From NCBI GenBank assembly GCA_902465645.1, contig CABQNX010000031.1, positions 1 through 11,666 of the forward strand: a stretch of DNA of 11,666 nucleotides, given 5' to 3'. Below are positions 5,886 to 11,666 of the stretch, piece by piece. The stretch comes from an uncultured Peptoniphilus sp. (GTDB lineage: Bacteria; Bacillota; Clostridia; Tissierellales; Peptoniphilaceae). The notes under the pieces were generated by a model that was not told the DNA's origin, ran no database searches, and worked only from the letters and a program-made list of their open reading frames with translations. Within the stretch, counting starts at the first letter, position 1, and each line of letters opens with the position of its first letter. The translations under genes were made by a program, and so were the position numbers.

Positions 5886-7716
5886 GACAAAAATTACATC
5901 TCCTGAAAACAAGGAAGCAGCAAAAAAATTATTCTCCTTTATATTTAAAAGGCATAAGTTTAAGCTCCTAGGAGTAGCCCTTATGGTAATAATTTCATCC
6001 CTTGCCACAATTTCTGTGTCACTTTTCATGAGATTTTTAATTGACGACTACATCATCCCCTTGGTCAATAGCCAAAACCCAGATTTTTCTAATCTCTTGG
6101 CCATGTTAATTAAGATGGGAATCTTCTTAGGGATCGGGGTCATCTCCTCCTTCACCTATTCAAGACTTATGGCTTCAATATCTGAAACTACTCTTGGTGA
6201 AATGAGAAAGACTATGTTTAAGAAGATGCAGTCCCTTCCTGTCTCCTACTTTGATGGGAATAGTCACGGGGACATTATGTCCTACTACACAAATGATGTT
6301 AGGGCCCTTGGAGAAATGATAGCCCAGTCCTTCCCATCCTTTGTGTCCTCTGCCATGACAATTATCATGGTCCTAATAGCCATGTTTTCACAGTCCTTCT
6401 TCCTGTCACTGATAATAATTTTGACAGTGGGACTTATGATTTTTACCATGAATGTAATTGGGGGCAAGTCTTCCCACTTCTTCTTGAACCAGCAAAAATC
6501 TCTTGCCAAGACTAACGGTTACATCGAAGAGATGATTGACGGCCTAAGAGTTGTAAAAGTCTTTAACCACGAAGACGATGCAATCGAAGACTTTAGGATA
6601 ATTAACGAAGAACTCATGGAAAACACCATGATAGCCAATAGGCTGGGACTCTTCCTCTTCCCAATAATTTTTGGGATTGGAAACTTCCAATATATTCTCT
6701 TTGCCCTAATCGGTGGCCTTATGGCAGTTCACGGTGGCTTTGGCATCACTGTTGGAGTGGTGGCATCCTTCCTACAACTTTCAAGAACCTTAACAGGTCC
6801 TATGGGACAAATTGGTGGTAACATCAATTCTGTTGTCCTTGCCATAGCAGGTGCCAGAAGAATTTTTGACTTCCTTGAAGTTGAGCCAGAAGACTACTCT
6901 GGCGAAGTTGAAAAAGTTGTAAAAGTCGTTGACGGAAAAGAAAAATATTATTGGCACGACCTTAAGACTGACGAGTACAAAGAACTTTTGGGAGACATTC
7001 GCTTTAAAAATGTTGACTTCTCCTACGATGGAAAGAAGAAAATCCTAAAAGATATAAACCTCTATGCAAAACCTGGCCAAAAGGTTGCCTTTGTTGGGGC
7101 AACAGGTGCCGGCAAGACAACTATCACTAACCTGATCAATAGGTTTTATGAAATCGACAGTGGTGAAATCACCTTTGACGGCATAGACATAAGAAGGATT
7201 AGGAAGGACCACCTTCGTTCCTCACTTGGCATGGTTCTCCAAGACACCCACCTCTTTACAGGTACAATTGCAGAAAATATAAATTACTCTGTAGAAGATG
7301 TGGACATGGAAAAAACTATTGCAGTTGCAAAGAGGACTAATGCCCACGACTTTATCAAGAACTTAAAGGATGGCTATGACACCATGATAAGTGGTTCAGG
7401 TGGCGAACTATCAGAAGGACAAATGCAGCTCCTTTCTATTGCAAGAGCAGAAATCTATAACCCACCAGTTATGATCCTAGACGAAGCAACATCGTCAATT
7501 GACTCTCGTACAGAAAAAATTGTCCAAGAGGGCATGGACCAAATCATGAAGGGAAGAACAACCTTTGTCATTGCCCACAGGCTCTCAACAATTATGAACT
7601 CTGACGTTATTATCGTCTTGGAAAATGGCGAGATAGTCGAAAGAGGCGACCACGCTGACCTACTTGAACAAAAGGGAATTTATTACAAGCTCTACACAGG
7701 TGGCTTCGACGAATAA
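5872..7716 (+). CDS. Heterodimeric ABC exporter, subunit with the catalytic Walker B and H-loop
   Basis: A 614-residue half-transporter, membrane domain about 20-330 and ATPase domain about 375-610. Seen: Walker A GATGAGKTT (409-417), Gln457, a deviant signature LSEGQ (513-517, Glu for the central Gly), Walker B VMILDE with catalytic Glu538, and His569 in IAHRL. These complement the partner exactly: this subunit's Walker A/B pair with the partner's normal FSGGQ make the active site, while its LSEGQ faces the partner's Asp495/Gln526. An insertion of about 30 polar residues between the two domains (about 343-374, with YYWHDLKTDEYKELLGD) is usual for the longer partner. The frame is open from ATG 5842, but ATG 5872 has GGTGA five bases upstream and gives the compact 14-base overlap, so it is preferred; 5842 remains possible. 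Substrate unknown; multidrug export is the family default. Confidence 0.94.
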   Translation: MQKNKTKITSPENKEAAKKLFSFIFKRHKFKLLGVALMVIISSLATISVSLFMRFLIDDYIIPLVNSQNPDFSNLLAMLIKMGIFLGIGVISSFTYSRLMASISETTLGEMRKTMFKKMQSLPVSYFDGNSHGDIMSYYTNDVRALGEMIAQSFPSFVSSAMTIIMVLIAMFSQSFFLSLIIILTVGLMIFTMNVIGGKSSHFFLNQQKSLAKTNGYIEEMIDGLRVVKVFNHEDDAIEDFRIINEELMENTMIANRLGLFLFPIIFGIGNFQYILFALIGGLMAVHGGFGITVGVVASFLQLSRTLTGPMGQIGGNINSVVLAIAGARRIFDFLEVEPEDYSGEVEKVVKVVDGKEKYYWHDLKTDEYKELLGDIRFKNVDFSYDGKKKILKDINLYAKPGQKVAFVGATGAGKTTITNLINRFYEIDSGEITFDGIDIRRIRKDHLRSSLGMVLQDTHLFTGTIAENINYSVEDVDMEKTIAVAKRTNAHDFIKNLKDGYDTMISGSGGELSEGQMQLLSIARAEIYNPPVMILDEATSSIDSRTEKIVQEGMDQIMKGRTTFVIAHRLSTIMNSDVIIVLENGEIVERGDHADLLEQKGIYYKLYTGGFDE

Positions 7717-7730
7717 TTTTATAAAAGAAA

Positions 7731-7764
7731 AAGGTGCTGGATTTTTCCAACACCTTATTTTTTT
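7731..7764. terminator. Bidirectional terminator after the ABC exporter operon and the convergent permease
   Basis: The arms AAGGTG / CACCTT and TGG / CCA, separated by one C-A mismatch, close the loop ATTTTT. The plus strand continues with A and seven T (7758-7764). The minus strand also ends in a T-rich run (A-rich 7722-7732). The plus U-tract reaches the stop codon of the convergent permease gene. Confidence 0.88.
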
Positions 7765-8416
7765 ATAAATCTCTTTTCTTATAAAGTTTTTGTGAAACTT
7801 TTATAGACATGAATACTATTAGCAAAACAAGTAATAGTGAAATTAGTAAAGTCATAAAAATATTATTTTCCATAAATATAAATAGGTCATTTAAAGAATC
7901 CTTGAGAGCCATGACAAGAAAAGAAAGTAGACCAATTAAGGCAAAAGTTAAAGCCGAAATGGACTTAGCCTTCTTGTATCCAAACTTAAAATAAAGTGGA
8001 TACTTAAGGGAAATAAAAACTAAATAGACTAGGAGATAGGCTAAACTTGTCGCCAAAAATTCTCTTATGTCAGCAGTCTCAACAAAGAAAGAAAAAATCG
8101 TTGAGAAAACTATGCTTATTAAAAGGGCAAAGATAAATAAAACCAGAGCAAAGACATACCTGCCTATTACAACTTTTTCATATCTTATGCCAAAGATCCT
8201 ATAGAGACTGTCGATCCCTGCTTCTTCTCCTATTAAAAAGGGATAGGAAGAATAAACTATAGAAAATATGAGGATTGCTGAGTTTGCAGTCAAGGGATTA
8301 CTTGTTATAAAGAAGTAGACCAAGTACAAGCAAATCATTATTATTAAATTTTTGAGGGTAAAGTAGGGCTTAATGGAAATATAGTCTAAGTTTACAATCT
8401 TCTTTATATCTTTCAT
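7763..8416 (-). CDS. ABC-2 family transporter permease (PF13346-like)
   Basis: A 217-residue membrane protein with six predicted helices (about 23-39, 45-61, 84-111, 119-137, 151-170, 184-205) and short polar ends, the size and topology of ABC2_membrane_5 permeases. The segment SLYRIFGIRYEKVVIGRYV after helix 2 corresponds to the family's 'SLP-x-SR-x-x-[IV]-x-x-x-[KR]-Y' coupling loop. It overlaps the ATPase gene by four bases (ATGA), with GGGAGGAAG upstream, so it is translationally coupled and forms the membrane half of that exporter. In the better-known relatives (YtrBC..., staphylococcal Pmt) such exporters protect the envelope against peptides or antibiotics; the substrate here is not known. 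As there is one permease gene, a homodimer is likely. Confidence 0.87.
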   Translation of the reverse strand: MKDIKKIVNLDYISIKPYFTLKNLIIMICLYLVYFFITSNPLTANSAILIFSIVYSSYPFLIGEEAGIDSLYRIFGIRYEKVVIGRYVFALVLFIFALLISIVFSTIFSFFVETADIREFLATSLAYLLVYLVFISLKYPLYFKFGYKKAKSISALTFALIGLLSFLVMALKDSLNDLFIFMENNIFMTLLISLLLVLLIVFMSIKVSQKLYKKRDL

Positions 8417-9255
8417 TTCTTCCTCCCATATAAAACTAAAATCTTATTTATATCTGGCTCTTCAACAAATAAGCCATCTGAAATATTTTCTCTCTCTACA
8501 TTTTTTACAAGGGCATCAAAGGAAGTTGAGTTTGCTTTTATGCCAAGGACGTCAAAATCTTTTAAAAGGTCTTTGTCCTCTGGTCCACCCTTTAGGACTA
8601 AATATTTTTCCAAGAATTCTTCCTTACTACATGAATCAATTACTTTTCCATCATCGATAAAAATAATATAGTCGGCAATCCTGTCCAAGTCTTCAGTGAT
8701 ATGTGTGGAAAAAAGCACTGTGTTATTTTCGTCTTCCACAAAGTCCTTTAAAATATCTGTGAGTTCATCTCTCATACTTGGGTCAAGTCCACTTGTTGGC
8801 TCATCTAATATCAAAAGATTTGCCTCGTGAGAAAGGGCAATAGAAAGCATAAGTTTTATCTTCATTCCACGAGATAATTCCCTTACTTTTTTATCTTTTT
8901 CTATTCCAAATTTTTTGACATATTCAAAAAACTTTTCTTCCTTCCAATTTTCATAGCCACACTTCATGGCTTCATTTACAAGAGAAATCTTCCAGTCCTT
9001 TGACAAGAAGGAATCGTCCATAATTATCCCCACATCTTGAAGATAATTTAAATTCCTTGCATCTTCTCCGTCAACAAGAACTTCTCCATCATAATTTATT
9101 AGAGACAAGAGGGATTTTATAGTTGTTGTCTTTCCCATTCCGTTTTTTCCAATAAATCCAGTGATAAATCCCTTTTTTATTTCAAAGGAATCTTCTCCCA
9201 AGACAAAATTGTCATAGGTCTTTTTTAAATTTCTAACTTCAATTTTATTCGTCAT
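8413..9255 (-). CDS. ABC transporter ATP-binding protein (YtrB/PmtA-type)
   Basis: A 280-residue stand-alone ATPase. Walker A GKNGMGKTT (36-44), signature LSRGM (127-131), Walker B LLILDE (147-152, catalytic Glu152), DEPTSGLDP, and switch His185 in STHI. The Q-loop position reads VGIIMDDSF and has no Gln, which is common in the YtrB/BcrA-like group that pairs with ABC-2 permeases. A C-terminal extension of about 75 residues follows the ATPase core. Although the frame is open to 9285, ATG 9253-9255 has AAGGAGGG eight bases before it and gives the normal start MTNKIEVRNLKKTY, so it is chosen. It overlaps the GntR gene by 11 bases and the permease by 4, making one coupled three-gene operon. Confidence 0.93.
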   Translation of the reverse strand: MTNKIEVRNLKKTYDNFVLGEDSFEIKKGFITGFIGKNGMGKTTTIKSLLSLINYDGEVLVDGEDARNLNYLQDVGIIMDDSFLSKDWKISLVNEAMKCGYENWKEEKFFEYVKKFGIEKDKKVRELSRGMKIKLMLSIALSHEANLLILDEPTSGLDPSMRDELTDILKDFVEDENNTVLFSTHITEDLDRIADYIIFIDDGKVIDSCSKEEFLEKYLVLKGGPEDKDLLKDFDVLGIKANSTSFDALVKNVERENISDGLFVEEPDINKILVLYGRKK

Positions 9256-9634
9256 AGTCCAAGCCCTCCTTGTATAAAAATTCAAATAATTCCAAAATTG
9301 TTTCCTTATCTAAATCTAAATCGGCAGATAATTTTATGGCTTCTTGCAAGTGATTTTCCAATTCTTTTTGCATTTCTTCTCTCTTGACCTCTGAATCTTT
9401 GCCTGCCACAAAGGTCCCAAGTCCCTGCCTAGACTCGACGAATCCTTCTTCTTCAAGTTCGTCGTAGGCCTTCTTCACTGTCAAGATGCTTACCTTTAAA
9501 TCCTTGGAAAGAGTCCTCACAGAAGGAAGCTGCTCGCCTTCTTCAACCTTGTTTTTTAAGATATTTTCTTTTATAGCATTCTTTATCTGTTCATAAAGAG
9601 GAACTGAGGATCCATTTATTAAAATAATTTTCAT
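9245..9634 (-). CDS. GntR family transcriptional regulator, YtrA subfamily
   Basis: A 129-residue protein. Residues 11-78 are a complete GntR winged helix: VPLYEQIKNAIKENI, the turn GEQLPSVRTLSKDLKVSILTVKKAYDELE, quoted here in part as LPSVRTLSKDL and TVKKAYDELE, and the wing GFVESRQGLGTFV. The C-terminal domain is only about 50 residues of helix, too short for a FadR- or HutC-type ligand pocket, which defines the YtrA group. These proteins dimerise and repress their own ABC operon, being released by envelope-active compounds; the effector is unknown here. Start: AAGGAGG four bases before ATG. It is the first gene of the operon with the ATPase and permease, and its promoter carries three phased direct repeats likely to be its binding site. 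Confidence 0.93.
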   Translation of the reverse strand: MKIILINGSSVPLYEQIKNAIKENILKNKVEEGEQLPSVRTLSKDLKVSILTVKKAYDELEEEGFVESRQGLGTFVAGKDSEVKREEMQKELENHLQEAIKLSADLDLDKETILELFEFLYKEGLDYDE

Positions 9635-9650
9635 TTTGCCTCCTTATTAC

Positions 9651-9676
9651 ATAACACTATATAACAGTCTATAACA
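9651..9676. promoter_or_regulatory. Three 10-bp-phased direct repeats, candidate GntR operator
   Basis: ATAACA occurs at 9651, 9661 and 9671, exactly one DNA helical turn apart (ATAACACTAT, ATAACAGTCT, ATAACACTTG). On the transcribed side these read TGTTAT and span the -10 and the spacer of the GntR operon promoter. A repressor bound here would block that promoter directly. I see no strong inverted repeat across them. Confidence 0.6.
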
Positions 9677-9684
9677 CTTGTCAA
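9656..9684 (-). promoter_or_regulatory. Near-consensus promoter of the GntR-ABC operon
   Basis: On the minus strand TTGACA (9679-9684, full consensus) and TATAGT (9656-9661) are 17 bases apart. This is the best promoter in the window, as expected for an operon held down by a repressor. The leader is short, about 15-20 bases, and carries AAGGAGG. Confidence 0.85.
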
Positions 9685-9693
9685 TTTATTTTG

Positions 9694-9711
9694 TGTAAAT
9701 TTTTATTTACA
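9694..9711. repeat. Inverted repeat between the divergent GntR and rightward promoters
   Basis: TGTAAAT-TTTT-ATTTACA has perfect 7-bp arms around four T. It lies just behind the -35 of the GntR promoter and covers the -35 region of the rightward promoter. It may be a second operator; chance is not excluded in DNA this AT-rich. Confidence 0.4.
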
Positions 9712-9728
9712 AGTTAGTCTTAAAACTT

Positions 9729-9737
9729 TGATATAAT
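9729..9737 (+). promoter_or_regulatory. Promoter (extended -10) of the anchored-protein / PLD operon
   Basis: TGATATAAT is a perfect extended -10, and the preceding bases match the tadA promoter over eleven positions. The -35 region is weak. The inferred start near 9744 leaves a leader of less than 20 bases that is mostly the ribosome binding site. Confidence 0.55.
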
Positions 9738-9761
9738 AAAGGAAAAGAAGGAGTGATATTG

Positions 9762-10178
9762 ATGGTTAATAAGAACTTGAAATCTAAAAAGAATTTAGCT
9801 TTTATAATTTTTGCAATCTTAATAATAATTTCCACTTGCTTTTATTATGTAAAGCTAAGAAAGCCTGACGCCTATGTGAACATGGATCCTCTCACAATTC
9901 AGTTTCACTTCACAGGCTACGATGGTTCTGGCAAGGCTGAAATAGAAATCCTTGAATATCCAAAAATTGTAAGTTTAAAAAATGAGAAGGACAGGGAAGA
10001 AATAGAAAAGATTCTTCACAATCCAAGCATTGAGTGGAGTAAAAATGAAAATTTGAGAAATGGAGAAGAGATATCTTTTTATATTAGATATCCTAATACA
10101 GGAAGATATTATATTAAATTTAACCGAGTTTATGGAAAGCTTGGGACAATAGTCCAAGACCTGATCCCCACAAACTAA
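9762..10178 (+). CDS. Small membrane-anchored extracellular protein of unknown function
   Basis: A 138-residue protein: a short Lys-rich N-terminus, one membrane helix (about 11-29) and a hydrophilic, beta-rich outer domain. The outer domain begins LTIQFHFTGYDGSGKAEIEI in part (TIQFHF, then TGYDGSGKAEI, residues 45-61); the 'GYDG-x-G-x-A' motif recalls short beta-sandwich repeats in secreted Firmicute proteins, but I cannot name the family. A Cys26 in IISTC is a poor lipobox (Thr before Cys), so a plain membrane anchor is more likely than a lipoprotein. An in-frame GTG at 9753 lies within the AAGGAG site, so ATG 9762, eight bases after that site, is chosen. It is divergent from the GntR operon and 20 bases upstream of the PLD-like gene, so the two are an operon and may act together at the cell surface. 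Confidence 0.75.
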   Translation: MVNKNLKSKKNLAFIIFAILIIISTCFYYVKLRKPDAYVNMDPLTIQFHFTGYDGSGKAEIEILEYPKIVSLKNEKDREEIEKILHNPSIEWSKNENLRNGEEISFYIRYPNTGRYYIKFNRVYGKLGTIVQDLIPTN

Positions 10179-10198
10179 TTTAATTTTTGGAGAAGATT

Positions 10199-11599
10199 TT
10201 GAAAAAGAAAAAGAAAATTATGATACTTATTTTACTACTTATTATTATTCCAATTATATACAGCTTGAATACAAAAAATCCCCCTGGCACCAACCTGTCA
10301 TCTGACTTTAGGGATGCTGATTGCGAGTTTTTGTATGACTTGACCTATCTAAAGGATGGAAAGAGACTTCACGAGAAGAGGATTTTTAAACGCGAGATGG
10401 ACCTTATAAAGAATGCCCAGGACTTTCTCATGCTGGACTTCTTCCTCTTTAACGACGAGTACCCAAACTCCATTACCTTCCCAAGTCAAGTAAAGGAGAT
10501 GACGGACCTCTTAATTGCAAAGAAGAAGGAAAATCCTGAAATGCCAATTTTATTTGTCACAGACCCAATAAATAATTTTTACGGGGCCTATGAAGAAGAT
10601 AATCTAAAAAGGCTTCGTGAAAATGGAATTGAAGTTGTGGTCACTGACCTAAACAAGATACGTGACTCCAATGCCCTTGTATCTGGGATTTACAGGGCCT
10701 ATATCCAGTGGTTTGGAACATCTGGTGGCGGCTGGATCAAAAACTTTTTTGACAAGGATGCCGACAAGGTAAATGTTAGGTCAATTTTAAAACTTGCAAA
10801 CTTCAAGGGCAACCACAGGAAGGTCCTGATTTCAGAAAAGGAAGCCCTGGTTGCTTCGGCAAATCCCCACGATCCATCAGCCCACCACTCCAATGTGGTA
10901 ATGGTCTTTCGTGGCAAGTCCATGGAAGATTTAATTAAGTCTGAGTCCATATTTTTTGACAAATTACCTGACGTAATAGAAAATTTTAAGGCAGAAGAAG
11001 TTACTTCTCCCTACAAGCTAAAGGTCATCACTGAGGGAAAAATTTATGATGAAATTTCAAAAAATATTAAGGAAACAAAAAAGGGCGACGAGATAAATCT
11101 TGGAATCTTTTATCTATCAGAATTTAGGATTTTAAGAGAACTTGGCGAAGCTGCAAAGCGTGGTGTTGATGTAAAAATCATTGCAGATTTAAACAAGGAT
11201 GCCTTTGGACTTGAGAAAAATGGATCACCAAATAGGCCTGCCCTAAGCGAATTAAAGGAAAACTATCCTGACATAAATATTCGCTGGTACCAAACATCGG
11301 GCGAGCAGTTCCACACAAAATTTATTTACTTCGACTTCAAAGACAAGGACCCACTTGCCATCCTTGGATCAGCCAACTATACAAGGAGAAACCTGGACAA
11401 CTTTAACCTTGAGACAAATCTTGCAGTTGAAATGAAAAAAGATTCACCAATGGCAGAGGAGATGAAGAACTATTACGCAAGAATTTGGAATAATGAAGAT
11501 GGCGATTACACCTTACCTATCGAAGACTTTTATGAAAGTAGATTTATTATGAGGATTCTCTGGAAAATCCAAGAAAAAACAGGCCTCTGCACCTGGTAA
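10199..11599 (+). CDS. Membrane-anchored phospholipase D-like / cardiolipin synthase-like protein, TTG start
   Basis: A 466-residue protein with a Lys-rich N-terminus, one helix (about residues 8-22) and a large domain outside the membrane. It has two HKD motifs. The second is canonical: HTKFIYFD (His372, Lys374, Asp379) followed by GSANYTRRNLDN. The first is NHRKVLISE (His206, Lys208) with Glu213 where Asp is usual, followed by ASANPHD. Both His-Lys pairs are present, so one active site can form; enzymes of this fold transfer or hydrolyse phosphatidyl groups, and cardiolipin synthesis from phosphatidylglycerol is a likely but unproved role. The single N-terminal helix differs from the two of typical Cls. 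The frame opens at TTG 10187, but the ribosome site GGAGAAG (10189-10195) overlaps it; TTG 10199 follows at proper spacing and gives MKKKKKIMILILL. It follows the small anchored-protein gene by 20 bases. Confidence 0.88.
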   Translation: MKKKKKIMILILLLIIIPIIYSLNTKNPPGTNLSSDFRDADCEFLYDLTYLKDGKRLHEKRIFKREMDLIKNAQDFLMLDFFLFNDEYPNSITFPSQVKEMTDLLIAKKKENPEMPILFVTDPINNFYGAYEEDNLKRLRENGIEVVVTDLNKIRDSNALVSGIYRAYIQWFGTSGGGWIKNFFDKDADKVNVRSILKLANFKGNHRKVLISEKEALVASANPHDPSAHHSNVVMVFRGKSMEDLIKSESIFFDKLPDVIENFKAEEVTSPYKLKVITEGKIYDEISKNIKETKKGDEINLGIFYLSEFRILRELGEAAKRGVDVKIIADLNKDAFGLEKNGSPNRPALSELKENYPDINIRWYQTSGEQFHTKFIYFDFKDKDPLAILGSANYTRRNLDNFNLETNLAVEMKKDSPMAEEMKNYYARIWNNEDGDYTLPIEDFYESRFIMRILWKIQEKTGLCTW

Positions 11600-11636
11600 A
11601 ATTTTAAGCATTAAAACCTGCTAACAAAAGTCAAGC

Positions 11637-11662
11637 ATAACCTGAAATTAATTTCAGGTTAT
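11637..11662 (+). terminator. Perfect 26-bp palindrome, probable terminator after the PLD-like gene
   Basis: The two 13-base arms are exact reverse complements (each arm ATAACCTGAAATT and its mirror), giving a stem with CCTGAAA / TTTCAGG and a TTAA loop. TTATTT follows the GC part before the window ends at 11666, so the U-tract is only partly seen. Between the PLD stop and the palindrome (11600-11636) I see nothing. Confidence 0.6.
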
Positions 11663-11666
11663 TTGA

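Noticed and set aside
9837..9842. Lipobox in the small anchored protein
   Set aside because: Thr precedes the Cys and hydrophobic aromatic residues follow it, which is poor for signal peptidase II.
10699..10962. Open frame antisense to the PLD-like gene
   Set aside because: No ribosome site or promoter, and it shadows the first HKD region of a well-supported gene.

Overview
The window is an AT-rich, densely packed chromosomal segment with strong Shine-Dalgarno sites (AGGAGG/GGGAGG type), sigma-A-like promoters often carrying an extended -10 (TGnTATAAT), and short hairpin-plus-U-tract terminators. These traits and the protein families point to a low-GC Gram-positive anaerobe. A member of the Peptoniphilaceae (Anaerococcus/Peptoniphilus-like) is my best guess from the feel of the proteins, not something the sequence proves. 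I see no tRNA, rRNA, CRISPR array, insertion sequence, phage gene or plasmid function.

Left part (1-3.2 kb): the first 14 codons of a leftward gene resembling gamma-glutamyl-GABA hydrolase (C26) proteins, divergent from a MATE efflux transporter. The MATE gene converges, across a bidirectional terminator, on a leftward degV gene (fatty-acid-binding, FakB-type). Divergent from degV is tadA, the tRNA adenosine deaminase, whose consensus -10 lies so close to its ATG that the mRNA is probably leaderless.

Middle (3.1-7.8 kb): a leftward pair, a 79-residue acidic hypothetical protein and a PAP2 phosphatase, with an intrinsic terminator wedged between them. The PAP2 gene overlaps the end of tadA tail-to-tail. 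Rightward lies a two-gene operon for a heterodimeric ABC exporter; its catalytic and degenerate ATP sites are split between the subunits in the classical way. The divergent gap between the small gene and the exporter holds a striking AT-rich operator: a perfect 17-bp interrupted palindrome followed immediately by a second, half-decayed copy, nested among both promoters.

Right part (7.7-11.67 kb): a leftward, translationally coupled operon of a YtrA-type GntR repressor, an ABC ATPase and an ABC-2 permease. Its near-consensus promoter carries three direct repeats at exact 10-bp spacing, the probable autoregulatory operator. Divergent from it is a rightward pair: a small membrane-anchored protein of unknown function and an N-terminally anchored phospholipase D/cardiolipin synthase-like protein. 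The window closes on a perfect 26-bp palindrome, probably their terminator.

Functionally the region is themed on the envelope and on export (three transporters, PAP2, PLD-like protein, fatty-acid-binding protein). The genes are individually of known kinds. The less ordinary content is in the regulatory gaps and the small proteins; I found no clear evidence of a wholly new system.
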